A stretch of 64,000 nt of DNA. Source: HGM04593 sp964512955. GTDB lineage: Bacteria > Bacteroidota > Bacteroidia > Bacteroidales > Bacteroidaceae. Position numbers and translations under genes: made by a program. Shown piece after piece: positions 45,257 through 54,086 of the stretch. The number at the start of each line of letters is the position of its first letter. Position 1 is the first letter of the stretch. The notes below the pieces were generated by a model. It was given only the letters and a program-made list of their open reading frames with translations, did not search any database and was not told the origin of the DNA. The DNA lies in NCBI GenBank assembly GCA_964512955.1, contig CAZEKX010000001.1, positions 13,089 to 77,088 of the forward strand, written 5' to 3'.

Positions 45257-45727
45257 ATGGACGAAGTGAAATTTTTTGTGGCATCGTTCTTTGCAAATTT
45301 TGCAAGTATACTGTTCCCGATAAAGAACGATATATTCGGGCTTATAATGCTATTTACTCTGAACTTTGTAATAGGTTTGCTTGCCGACCTTAGCAACAGA
45401 CGAGAATGGAGTTTTAAAAAAGCATTTCGTCTATTCAGAGATGCGGCAATATACTTTGTATTGGTAGCCTCTATCTATCTGCTAGGACATATAAAAGGTG
45501 AAGATGCTACCGCAGTGCAGTGTGTTTCGTTCCTTATATATATTGCAATATATTTCTATGGAACCAATATACTGCGTAATGCACGCATGATAACCCAACA
45601 CGGAAGTACTTTATTTCGTATTCTCGATTTTCTTTACTATCTCCTTAGTCTGCGTATTGTGGAACGGTTCAGTTATTTGAAAGGCTATGTCAATGAATAT
45701 GAGAAAGAGAATAAAAGCATACTTTAG
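45257..45727 (+). CDS. Phage holin-like membrane protein
   Basis: 156 residues with about four hydrophobic segments (8-22, 27-44, 62-80, 89-107) and a charged C-terminus, arranged as in the phage_holin_4 / toxin-secretion holin family (NDIFGLIMLFTLNFVIGLLADLSNRREWSFKKAF, AAIYFVLVASIYLLGHI). Holins form inner-membrane holes at a set time. It is followed by a spanin-like gene that overlaps it by 41 nt. Confidence 0.75.
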   Translation: MDEVKFFVASFFANFASILFPIKNDIFGLIMLFTLNFVIGLLADLSNRREWSFKKAFRLFRDAAIYFVLVASIYLLGHIKGEDATAVQCVSFLIYIAIYFYGTNILRNARMITQHGSTLFRILDFLYYLLSLRIVERFSYLKGYVNEYEKENKSIL

Positions 45728-46109
45728 TCTGTTACTTTTTATATCTGTTGCGTCGTGTGCTGTAACACGTTCGGGTGAAAGTACGATACGTACACTGTAT
45801 AATAGTTCCGACAAGCATACTCGCGACAGTATTTTTATTCGCGACAGTATAATTGTGTATACAAAATCGGATACGGTATATAAGGATCATTGGCACACTC
45901 TCTATCGCGACCGTATACAAACAGATACACTTCTCATAACCGATACGCTCTATTGTGAAAAAACTATTGAAGAACCTGTGAAATGTAATGAGGATGTTTC
46001 TGCAAAAAGTGTATTCCGCTTTGCCTTTTTGATTTTTTTGTTCATTGTTCTGTGGAAGTGTGGTCTGCTCGATGTGATTGCAAAACTGTTAAAACGTCTT
46101 GTTAATTGA
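45687..46109 (+). CDS. Unimolecular-spanin-like lipoprotein
   Basis: 140 residues. The lipoprotein signal has lipobox V-A-S-C with Cys24. The middle is Thr/Asp/Tyr-rich and beta-like (STIRTLYNSSDKHTRDSIF...HWHTLYRDRIQTDTLL), and a C-terminal transmembrane helix (about 110-132, FRFAFLIFLFIVLWKCGLL) ends with basic residues. An outer-membrane lipid anchor and an inner-membrane helix in one chain is the topology of u-spanins, which fuse the two membranes in the last step of lysis. The gene overlaps the holin gene, as lysis genes often do. Confidence 0.65.
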   Translation: MSMNMRKRIKAYFSLLLFISVASCAVTRSGESTIRTLYNSSDKHTRDSIFIRDSIIVYTKSDTVYKDHWHTLYRDRIQTDTLLITDTLYCEKTIEEPVKCNEDVSAKSVFRFAFLIFLFIVLWKCGLLDVIAKLLKRLVN

Positions 46110-46129
46110 TTTTATTAATAATATATATT

Positions 46130-49024
46130 ATGCAAAAGAGTTTTTCTTTTCGTGGCATTGTACGTAATACCGATAATTTGTTTGCTCGCGAGGGTGAATG
46201 TATGGAACTTGTAAATATGAGAATCTGTAATGGCTCACTGGAACCAATTGCTCCACCTTTTGAGGTGAAAAGTTTGCCATGTTCCTATTCTGCTGTATAT
46301 TTCCACAGTGAAACTTCGGTATATATGTGTATAACCAAAGATAAAGGAATGGTGCATCTCTACGATATATCTTTCTCTCCATTGTCTTCGGCTGTATCTC
46401 TGTATGGTATCCCTCTGCTCTCTACCGAAGCGGTAGATGTTTGTCGTATAGAATTTTCGGGTAATATAGCCTGTTTACTTACATCCAAAAGCACTTTATA
46501 TGCAATCTATGACAATGGTGTATATAAGTGGCTTGGTGCGTCCCCTAAAATGCCGACATTGACGTTTACCGTCGATTCCATTATTCATAAAGTTACTACT
46601 GACGATGAATATTATCAGGGGTTTACACGCGATAACGAAAAAGTTGCTCTCTACTGGAATAATGCATCAAAAGGTTATTTCGATGAGTGCGTGGCAAAAC
46701 TTAATGAACAGGGATATTATGTCGATAGGGCACTTTTTCGTTTTGCTTTCAGGCTCTTCGATGGTAGTTATGCCTATTATTCTCCGGTTTATTATGTAGA
46801 GGACAAGAATAGCATAAACGGCTTGTCGCGCGATAAAGGTAATTTCGTATTTACAAGGGTGAATGAATCGGATACAATAGGATTATCGAAATACAATGTA
46901 ATGGTGCAGGGTTTTAAACCAACATTTCATTTCTCGGACTTCAATTTAAAAGAGTGGGAGAATATAATTGTATCGGTCGACCTCTTTACTACAGGTTCCA
47001 TAATGGGGCATAAGATTGTAAATAACGGTACAGAAGTATCTTCTCGTGTCGATAATGTCAACACATCTTCGTCCTATGGATTCGATTATTACGACAATAA
47101 AACAAATCTGGAAATATTTAACGACACCGCTACTGCATCATCCTTTTATAAGATTGCCGAATATAAATTAAATGGGGTGTTGGTCGATAATGAAGAGAAT
47201 GTCTCATCCGAAAAACTCGTATTGTCGGACTCTTTGCCTGCCGATAGTGGAAATCTCAACGACTGTTCTGCCCAATACAGTTATATGTTCAACGGTTGTC
47301 TTCACTTGGCATCTTTACGCGAGAAACTATTTAAAGGGTACAATGGCGATTGCTTTCTCCCATCGTCACTCACTCCTAAATATATAACGGCAACTGTATA
47401 TACAGAACTGAATACCACAAATGGAACATCTGTTGTAAAAAGGGAATATGATGGAGATTTTCTCATTGGAGAAACCGATGCAGGTTATTGCATATCGCCT
47501 TACATATCCTATCCCGATATGCGTGCTGTTAAGATGACATTTTCGCTATTGATAGATGGGACGTATTACAATAAAACTTTTTCACTAATACAGCATAAAA
47601 TGCTGAATATGGCATACTATCTTAATACAAAAGATAGAGGGTTGACACTTACGGTAGATATAACAAATTCTTCTGTAACATCGGTGCATGTATACTACGA
47701 GGAAATTTTAAAATCCTATTTCTCATATAAAACAGGAAGTTACAATATTGTTTATTCAACCTCTACCGGATGGATGTATGGCGACAAGGTTTTTACCTTA
47801 AATACTAAGGAGGGTACGGGAGAACGCTATCCGGCTATAACGTGGAGAGGAACACCAACCGACGGTGATGTCATTGTTATATCCATAGCCCAAAGTGCCG
47901 ACGACGACAAGAAAGGTACAATAGAGAATATTGCAATAGATTCAACTTGGGAAAGCAGTACATCGAAAGTCGATATCTCGGAGATGAATACGGTTGAGGT
48001 TCGTAAAAATATACTCAAGGTCTCTTCTGTCGATAATCCTTTTTTGTTTCCTGCTATACAAACCTATGCTCCCACAAATGAAGAAATAATAGGTGTGTGC
48101 AGTAATACCGTCGCTCTTTCACAAGGACAGTTTGGACAACATCCGCTCTACATCTTTTGCAGTAATGGAATATGGGCAATGTCGGTCGATACATCGGGTA
48201 CACTTGCTTATAATGGTTCTTATCCAATGTCGCGCGAGGTTTGTACAAATGCCAAATCTATACGTGGTATCGATGCCGGAGTGATATTTGCAACAGCAAA
48301 AGGTGTTATGTTAATGCATGGTGGCAGCATAAAACAATTATCGGCTTCAATGGATGCCGATTTTCATCCATTGAAGTATCTATCTTCGACAAACATCTTC
48401 AGCAGAGTGGCTGCAATTGTCTCATTAAATAATTTCTCGAACAATGAGACATTTTACAGTTATTTACAACAGGCAACCATAGGTTTCAATTACCCCAAGC
48501 GTGAAATTATAGTCTCTAATTCGGGATACCCGTATAGTTATCTCTGTTCTTTGGAAAACGGAGAGTGGAGCAAAATATCATATAATTTCGATTTTGTATT
48601 GAATAGTTATCCCAACCTATGGTGCATAAAAAGTGATCTTAACAAAACTATTATACTTACTCCAAACAATTATGTTTCTAGTGAAAACTCGGTGTTGCTG
48701 ATATCGCGACCTTTATTGTGGGGTGGTAAACTATATAAAAGAGTGCTGCAGATGATGCTGCATGCTACTGTTAAGCCTGCAAAAGGCGATAATACTTTCA
48801 ATGGATTGGCTTGTTACCTGTTATGCAGTAACGATGGAGTGAACTTTAAACTTGTTACAGGCAATGAACGTAGAGTGGAGTTTTGCGACATGGTATTCCC
48901 TTATATACCAACTCAATCTTATCGATATTTTGCCATAGTACTTGTGGGAAATATATCTACCGAAAGTAAAATTAATGCTGTTGAGATGTATATCGATTCG
49001 GCATGGAATAATCGTTTACGTTAA
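46130..49024 (+). CDS. Large tail / stabilisation-like phage protein
   Basis: 964 residues from the ATG at 46130 (MQKSFSFRG); a TTG start upstream is rejected. The N-terminal FSFRGIVRNTDNLFAREGECMELVNMRICNGSLEPI is like podovirus stabilisation/tail-tube proteins that open with a 'NLR...nGsL.P' strand. The rest is beta-rich, many Ser/Thr/Tyr/Asn, with repeated short strands suggesting propeller or beta-helix folds. It is by far the largest product of the cassette. Role as tail hub or nozzle is inferred. Confidence 0.55.
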   Translation: MQKSFSFRGIVRNTDNLFAREGECMELVNMRICNGSLEPIAPPFEVKSLPCSYSAVYFHSETSVYMCITKDKGMVHLYDISFSPLSSAVSLYGIPLLSTEAVDVCRIEFSGNIACLLTSKSTLYAIYDNGVYKWLGASPKMPTLTFTVDSIIHKVTTDDEYYQGFTRDNEKVALYWNNASKGYFDECVAKLNEQGYYVDRALFRFAFRLFDGSYAYYSPVYYVEDKNSINGLSRDKGNFVFTRVNESDTIGLSKYNVMVQGFKPTFHFSDFNLKEWENIIVSVDLFTTGSIMGHKIVNNGTEVSSRVDNVNTSSSYGFDYYDNKTNLEIFNDTATASSFYKIAEYKLNGVLVDNEENVSSEKLVLSDSLPADSGNLNDCSAQYSYMFNGCLHLASLREKLFKGYNGDCFLPSSLTPKYITATVYTELNTTNGTSVVKREYDGDFLIGETDAGYCISPYISYPDMRAVKMTFSLLIDGTYYNKTFSLIQHKMLNMAYYLNTKDRGLTLTVDITNSSVTSVHVYYEEILKSYFSYKTGSYNIVYSTSTGWMYGDKVFTLNTKEGTGERYPAITWRGTPTDGDVIVISIAQSADDDKKGTIENIAIDSTWESSTSKVDISEMNTVEVRKNILKVSSVDNPFLFPAIQTYAPTNEEIIGVCSNTVALSQGQFGQHPLYIFCSNGIWAMSVDTSGTLAYNGSYPMSREVCTNAKSIRGIDAGVIFATAKGVMLMHGGSIKQLSASMDADFHPLKYLSSTNIFSRVAAIVSLNNFSNNETFYSYLQQATIGFNYPKREIIVSNSGYPYSYLCSLENGEWSKISYNFDFVLNSYPNLWCIKSDLNKTIILTPNNYVSSENSVLLISRPLLWGGKLYKRVLQMMLHATVKPAKGDNTFNGLACYLLCSNDGVNFKLVTGNERRVEFCDMVFPYIPTQSYRYFAIVLVGNISTESKINAVEMYIDSAWNNRLR

Positions 49025-49030
49025 AAGAAT

Positions 49031-49447
49031 ATGGAAATAACAATAAACAAACAGGATGCAATAGATAATTTGCACAGGGTAACAGGAAATTTAGGGCTTA
49101 AACTTGGTGCTCCGGAATTGGTGGCATCTACCGAAGAGGATACAGAGAGAATAACTCCGTTATGGAATGGTGCAACAACTGAATTGTTACAGTTATTACA
49201 GCCTTATGCCAATATGAACTATAACACTGTGGGTGTTACATACTCTTTACAAATGCCTGTCAATTGGAAAAACTCTCAATTAACCAATTTGTGTATGCAG
49301 TGTATTGCCTATGTAAAGCAGTCGTTGGTGGCGCGTTGGCTCGACTTTGTGAAACCCGACAGTGCAATGCTCTACAGAACGCTTAACCGGGATATAGCCG
49401 ATGCAGTCTTGCATATCCTTGCTCTGAGAAAGAAACCCGATAGATAA
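49031..49447 (+). CDS. Last gene of the phage cassette, unknown
   Basis: 138 residues, helical, slightly acidic (ITINKQDAIDNLHRVTGNLGLKL...TTELLQLLQPYANMNYNTVG, WKNSQLTNLCMQCIAYVKQSLVARWLDFV). Six nt after the large tail gene, so part of the same operon. No family recognised. Its stop lies in the left arm of the operon terminator. Confidence 0.5.
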   Translation: MEITINKQDAIDNLHRVTGNLGLKLGAPELVASTEEDTERITPLWNGATTELLQLLQPYANMNYNTVGVTYSLQMPVNWKNSQLTNLCMQCIAYVKQSLVARWLDFVKPDSAMLYRTLNRDIADAVLHILALRKKPDR

Positions 49448-49474
49448 AAAGCCGCATAAGCGGCTTTTTATCTA
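49441..49474. terminator. Terminator of the rightward phage operon and of DUF1573
   Basis: TAGATAAAAAGCCGC and GCGGCTTTTTATCTA around a 4-nt ATAA loop; perfect, with T tracts in both directions. It overlaps the stops of both convergent genes. Confidence 0.9.
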
Positions 49475-49900
49475 TTCATTAACTTCAATAATTTCAGTCT
49501 CTTGTTCCTGCTTGGGTAACATCTTTCCGGTAAGGTAGAGTTTTACCATCTCTGTATTGGAATTGTTGTGTACCGTAACTCTTTTTCTTATTTTCCCGGG
49601 AGCATTACGTCGACCATCATATTTAACGGTAATTGTATCACTCTCTCCGGGTTTAATGGCATCTGTATTATGTGATGCAATGGTACATCCGCACGATGTG
49701 AATACCTGATGTATATAAAGGTCGGCATCACCGGTGTTGGTAAACTTATAATGACATGTGATAACAGCAGAATCCGCAGGGAATGTTCCCATGTTGTACA
49801 CAAGTTTCTCAAACTCAATTTTTGCTTTTCCTCGGTTTTGACTATTCACAACAGGAGTCAAAACAAATAATGTAAAAAGTAGTATTATAAAATTTTTCAT
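49472..49900 (-). CDS. DUF1573 domain protein, exported
   Basis: 142 residues with a signal peptide (cleaved near VVNS-Q) and one Ig-like DUF1573 domain: FTNTGDADLYIHQVFTSCGCTIASH, PGESDTITVKYDGRRNAPGKIRKRVTVHNNS. The C-G-C in TSCGCT is conserved in the family. Common periplasmic or surface protein of Bacteroidetes with no fixed role. Downstream of rel with a 61-nt gap on the same strand. Confidence 0.92.
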   Translation of the reverse strand: MKNFIILLFTLFVLTPVVNSQNRGKAKIEFEKLVYNMGTFPADSAVITCHYKFTNTGDADLYIHQVFTSCGCTIASHNTDAIKPGESDTITVKYDGRRNAPGKIRKRVTVHNNSNTEMVKLYLTGKMLPKQEQETEIIEVNE

Positions 49901-49961
49901 TATCAGTTATTTTGGACACAAAGGTAAAACTTTTTTGGGAGTTAATGTTACTTTTTCTATT

Positions 49962-52166
49962 TTAAACTCGTCTCACCTGTTTCACTCCCTTAATTCCTTC
50001 AATCTTTGTAATTAACTTTTTAAGTTTTGCAGTGTCATCAATCATCAATGTAAGTGTTCCCGAAAACAGTGTGTCGTGCGACTCAATATTTATTCCACGC
50101 ATAACAACATCCTTCTCTTGTGTTATTAGTGATGTTATATTGTTTACAATACCTATGTCATCATGTCCTACGATGCGCAGTGTAACAGGGTAGAGTGCTT
50201 TGTTCTTTCCACTATCACTCCAGCGTGCTTCTATCACTCTGTAGGGATAACGTTCTCGTAACTGTTTGGCGTTTGTACAATCCTTTCTATGTACCGAAAT
50301 ACCACCGTTAATAGTTACAAATCCGAATATCTCATCACCAAAGATGGGTGCACAACATTTCGAAAGTTTATAATCGATACCCTTTAAGTTACGTTCAATT
50401 ACAAGCACATCACTCGATGTTCCACTCTCCTTGTCGGGTATCAGAGTAAAATCCTGTGCGCTTTGAACTGCCTCGTTACTTTCGGGGTTGGCCAATTCAT
50501 TATATCTTTTGTATATGTCGGTTATGTCTATTCCCCCTTCTGCAACACGCTGATAAAAGTCGCTTAGACGTTTGTAACCCATTTTACGTATAAGGTGGTC
50601 AATCATCGACTCGTCATACTCAATCTTGTGGTTCTTGAATTTGCGTATAAGCATCTCGCGAGCCATATCAGCCTGACGTGCAGTGATGTCTTTAAGAGCC
50701 TGACGTATCTTTGAACGGGCACGACTTGTCTGTGCAATATTTAACCATGCCTGTTTAGGTGTTTGACTGTTCGATGTTATAATCTCTACTTGGTCGCCAT
50801 TGTTCAGTATATGTCTTATTGGAACATTGCGTCCGTTCACTAAAGCGCCGGTACATTTACAGCCAATTCCACTATGTATGCAAAATGCAAAATCCAGAAT
50901 TGTAGCCCCTTTGGGTAGACGGAATAGGTCGCCTTTGGGTGTAAAGATAAAAATCTCATCTTTGTAAAGTTCCATTTTGAACTTGTTCTCGTTTACCTCT
51001 TCCTGTGCCAGATGTTCCAACGTGTCTCGTATAGACGCAAGCAGATTGTCGAGCCCCTTTTCGCTTTTAATACCTTTGTAACGCCAGTGTGCTGCCAAAC
51101 CATGTTCGGCAATGGCATCCATTCGCTCGGTACGTATCTGTACCTCTACCCAACGTCCTTCGGGACCCATCACAGTTGTGTGTAACGACTCATAACCATT
51201 GCTTTTGGGTACCGATAACCAGTCGCGCAGACGGTGTGGGTTGGGTGTATACATATCTGCTATAATAGAGTATACTTGCCAACATTCACTCTTCTCATTT
51301 AGTATTTCACTATCCAGTATTATACGTATGGCAAACAGGTCGTAGATGTTCTCAAAAGGCAGTTTCTGACGTTTCATCTTTTGCCAAATGGAATTTATCG
51401 ACTTTGTACGTCCCTTTATTCTGAACTTAAGATGTGGATGCTTGTACAGTTCCAGTTCAATAGGGTGTATGAACGATGCGATATAATCCTCACGCGATGC
51501 TGCCGTCTCTTCCAATTTTCTGCTCAGTTCAGCATATATGTCACTTTCGGTATATCGTAGAGCAAGGTCCTCCATCTCCGATTTAATCTTGTAGAATCCT
51601 AGTTTGTGTGCCAGAGGAATATACAACTTCGATGCTTCGTTTGCCACCTGTTTACGTGCTTCTGTGTCGTTGTAGTCGAACAGGCGGCGAAGCAAAACCA
51701 AACGACTTGCAATCATTATGAGAATAATACGCATGTCATTGGCAAACGATAATAGCAGGTTTCTAAAGTTTTCACTCTCTATTGTAGGACTTTTGGCATA
51801 TAATGCATTTATTTGAGTAAGGTTAGCAAGAATTTTTGTTGTGTTTTCGCCACATTCTGCAGCAATCTCTTCCATGCCAATGGTACCCATCTCGACACAA
51901 CGACTGAGCAGAATACTTATCATTATCTCTCGATGAAAACCAATCTCTTGTCCAATGAGTTCCGCAGTTTGCATGTCAAGTATAACAGGGTTGAATCCGA
52001 AACTGTCACGTACAATCTTTCCATCCTCTATTGCCTTGGTAACAGTCGTTTTTATGAACCTGTAATCGCTTTTATGCAGTTCGCCCGCAGTCTCATTGCG
52101 GAGTATACGGCATAAATTTAAAAGTTCTTTGCGCTCGCAATCCCTAAATATGATTTTTTCCGACAT
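49962..52166 (-). CDS. RelA/SpoT-family protein with degenerate hydrolase domain
   Basis: 734 residues from the ATG at 52166 (MSEKIIFRD); a 56-codon upstream extension is AT-rich leader. The N-terminal HD region is present in outline but the HD dyad and the DRLHN motif are replaced (FHREIMISILLSRC; IASRLVLLRRL), so (p)ppGpp hydrolysis is unlikely. The synthetase domain is intact: RIKGRTKSINSIWQKMKRQ, YDLFAIRIILDSE, YESLHTTVMG, EVQIRTERMDAIAEHGLAAHW. TGS (FRLPKGATILDFAFCIHSGIG), helical/zinc and ACT domains follow. A RelA-type alarmone synthetase in the stringent response. Confidence 0.92.
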   Translation of the reverse strand: MSEKIIFRDCERKELLNLCRILRNETAGELHKSDYRFIKTTVTKAIEDGKIVRDSFGFNPVILDMQTAELIGQEIGFHREIMISILLSRCVEMGTIGMEEIAAECGENTTKILANLTQINALYAKSPTIESENFRNLLLSFANDMRIILIMIASRLVLLRRLFDYNDTEARKQVANEASKLYIPLAHKLGFYKIKSEMEDLALRYTESDIYAELSRKLEETAASREDYIASFIHPIELELYKHPHLKFRIKGRTKSINSIWQKMKRQKLPFENIYDLFAIRIILDSEILNEKSECWQVYSIIADMYTPNPHRLRDWLSVPKSNGYESLHTTVMGPEGRWVEVQIRTERMDAIAEHGLAAHWRYKGIKSEKGLDNLLASIRDTLEHLAQEEVNENKFKMELYKDEIFIFTPKGDLFRLPKGATILDFAFCIHSGIGCKCTGALVNGRNVPIRHILNNGDQVEIITSNSQTPKQAWLNIAQTSRARSKIRQALKDITARQADMAREMLIRKFKNHKIEYDESMIDHLIRKMGYKRLSDFYQRVAEGGIDITDIYKRYNELANPESNEAVQSAQDFTLIPDKESGTSSDVLVIERNLKGIDYKLSKCCAPIFGDEIFGFVTINGGISVHRKDCTNAKQLRERYPYRVIEARWSDSGKNKALYPVTLRIVGHDDIGIVNNITSLITQEKDVVMRGINIESHDTLFSGTLTLMIDDTAKLKKLITKIEGIKGVKQVRRV

Positions 52167-52243
52167 AATCAGTAGTTTTACTAGTCTTTGTACAAACTTT
52201 ATGCGCGAAGTTAATTTATAAATTTTTAAATAATTGATTTTTT

Positions 52244-52275
52244 TACCTATTTTTAGAAAATTATCTATATTTTTG
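52244..52275 (+). promoter_or_regulatory. Probable promoter upstream of the DUF4301 gene
   Basis: TTG at 52244-52246 and TATTTTTG at 52268-52275 (exact TAnnTTTG) are 21 nt apart. The leader to the ATG at 52387 would be about 105 nt, longer than usual here; I saw no clear structure in it. Confidence 0.5.
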
Positions 52276-52386
52276 CGAAGATGGGATATGGTAATGCGCA
52301 AAATTGGAATAACTTTGTTTTTATATACCACCAAATTATTATTTTTGTTTGAACGATAATTGTAAAACCTAATTAATATTACGGCT

Positions 52387-53904
52387 ATGATGATTAGTAA
52401 AGCAGATCAAGCATTGTTGAACAAGAAAGGAATCTCGGTAGAAAAGTTTACCGAACAGTTGAAAACATTTAAGACAGGTTTCCCCTTCCTGAAAATAGAG
52501 GCTGCGGCAACTGTCGACAACGGAGTGTTACGCCCTACATGCGACGAGGTTACTAACTATCTTACAGTGTGGGACAACTATTGTAAGGCAGGAAATTCGG
52601 TGCTTAAATTTGTACCTGCTTCGGGTGCTGCCAGCAGAATGTTTAAGGATCTGTTTTCTTTCCTTAGTGCCGAATACGATGTGCCAACATCCGATTTCGA
52701 GAAGAATTTCTTTAATAACATAGAAAAGTTTGCATTTTACAATGAGTTGAATGCAATGTGCCAAAAGAATAATTCTGCATCTATACAGGATTTGATTTCT
52801 GCAGGAAATTATAAAGCCGTAGTATTTAATCTGCTCGACTTTACAGGTATGAACTACGGTTCTTTACCCAAAGGATTACTTAAATTCCATACATACGAAA
52901 ATGATGTAAGAACATCGGCAGAGGAACATTTTGTCGAGGGTGCTCTCTATGCAGCAATGGGTAGCAAAGTTCGTTTGCATTTTACAGTTTCTCCCAATCA
53001 TAAAGCATTGTTCGAGGAACTTGTTGCAGAACGTAAATCGTATTACGAAAAACTATTCGGTGTAGAGTATGAGATATCATTTTCGGAACAGAAGCAGAGT
53101 ACCGATACTGTTGCAGCCGATGCCGACAACGAGCCTTTCCGCGAAAATGGAGCGTTAGTCTTCCGTCCCGGAGGACACGGCGCGCTCATTGAGAACCTGA
53201 ATGATATTGATGCCGACGTTATCTTTATAAAGAATATCGATAATGTTGTTCCCGACAGGCTCAAAGACGAAACTGTAACATACAAGAAACTTCTAGCCGG
53301 TATACTTGTCGATTTGCAAAATAAAGCATTTGAGTATATTCGTCTTATCGATAGCGGTAAATATACTCATGAGCAGGTTGAGGAGATGATTCGCTTCGTT
53401 CAACAGAAACTTATGTGTCGCAATATGGAGGTAAAAGAGATGGAGGATTGCGATTTGGTACTCTATTTGCGTAAGAAATTAAATCGTCCCATGCGTGTAT
53501 GTGGAATGGTTAAGAATGTCGGTGAACCCGGAGGCGGACCATTCCTCGCTTATAATCCCGATGGTTCGGTGTCGTTACAGATATTGGAAAGTTCACAGAT
53601 AGATATGAATAATGCCGATGCCAAGTCGATGTTCGAAAATGGAACACACTTTAATCCCGTTGATTTGGTTTGTGCTGTGAAGAATTATAAAGGAGAGAAA
53701 TTCAATCTTCCTGAATATGTCGACAAGAATACAGGTTTCATTTCACACAAATCCAAAAACGGAAGAGAATTAAAAGCAATGGAATTGCCGGGTCTGTGGA
53801 ATGGTGCCATGAGCGATTGGAGTACAATATTTGTTGAGGTTCCTCTTATCACCTTTAACCCTGTAAAGACAGTCAATGACCTTTTGCGCGAAGTTCATCA
53901 GTAA
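52387..53904 (+). CDS. DUF4301 family protein
   Basis: 505 residues. The family hallmark LKFVPASGAASRMFKDLF (about 75-92) is a loop like those of nucleotidyltransferases, and FRPGGHGALIENLNDIDADVIFIKNIDNVVPD is a second conserved block resembling a sugar-nucleotide pyrophosphorylase core. A nucleotide-sugar or nucleotidyl role is suggested by these loops but not shown. Single gene with promoter and terminator. The second ATG (one codon later) is an equal start. Confidence 0.85.
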   Translation: MMISKADQALLNKKGISVEKFTEQLKTFKTGFPFLKIEAAATVDNGVLRPTCDEVTNYLTVWDNYCKAGNSVLKFVPASGAASRMFKDLFSFLSAEYDVPTSDFEKNFFNNIEKFAFYNELNAMCQKNNSASIQDLISAGNYKAVVFNLLDFTGMNYGSLPKGLLKFHTYENDVRTSAEEHFVEGALYAAMGSKVRLHFTVSPNHKALFEELVAERKSYYEKLFGVEYEISFSEQKQSTDTVAADADNEPFRENGALVFRPGGHGALIENLNDIDADVIFIKNIDNVVPDRLKDETVTYKKLLAGILVDLQNKAFEYIRLIDSGKYTHEQVEEMIRFVQQKLMCRNMEVKEMEDCDLVLYLRKKLNRPMRVCGMVKNVGEPGGGPFLAYNPDGSVSLQILESSQIDMNNADAKSMFENGTHFNPVDLVCAVKNYKGEKFNLPEYVDKNTGFISHKSKNGRELKAMELPGLWNGAMSDWSTIFVEVPLITFNPVKTVNDLLREVHQ

Positions 53905-53926
53905 TAAAACAGTCGTATAGAAAAGT

Positions 53927-53972
53927 ATGAGGCTGACATCTAAAGTCGTATAGACTTTTTTGTCAGTCTCAT
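53927..53972 (+). terminator. Terminator after the DUF4301 gene
   Basis: Outer stem ATGAGGCTGACA/TGTCAGTCTCAT with one G-U pair and inner hairpin AAAGTC-GTATA-GACTTT, with T tract. The 11-nt word AGTCGTATAGA occurs twice (53911 and 53944). Confidence 0.7.
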
Positions 53973-54034
53973 TGTTTTGCTGCAAACTGAAACTATATGA
54001 TATATTTCTATTTGAAAGAACTATATTCCTATTG

Positions 54035-54065
54035 TTGATAGATAAAAAATAAAGCATTATCTTCG
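54035..54065 (+). promoter_or_regulatory. Promoter with TATCTTCG -7 variant
   Basis: TTG at 54035-54037 and TATCTTCG at 54058-54065 are 20 nt apart, 21 nt before the next ATG. The same TATCTTCG box is seen at 2210-2217 upstream of ftsE, where no well-placed TTG is found. Confidence 0.45.
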
Positions 54066-54086
54066 CGTAAATTTTATTAATTTAAT

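Larger units (their letters stand above)
37719..49447. mobile_element. Phage-derived structural and lysis cassette without recombination or replication genes
   Basis: Two divergent operons: four genes leftward ending in the large terminase, and nine genes rightward (scaffold-like, capsid-like, connector-like proteins, holin, u-spanin-like lipoprotein, large tail protein). All frames are open. No integrase, repressor, polymerase, recognisable portal, tape measure or endolysin is present, and I found no direct repeats marking att sites at the edges (tnaA terminator/promoter on the left, DUF1573 on the right). Base composition looks like the chromosome. It could be a domesticated prophage, a gene-transfer-agent-like particle, or a decayed podovirus. 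Confidence 0.7.

Noticed and set aside
37607..49480. att-like direct repeats at the edges of the phage cassette
   Set aside because: I compared both flanks and found no shared word of useful length apart from AT-rich stretches; no tRNA at either edge.
49962..52334. 56-codon N-terminal extension of the Rel protein
   Set aside because: AT-rich, Lys/Ile-rich leader; the family start fits the ATG at 52166.
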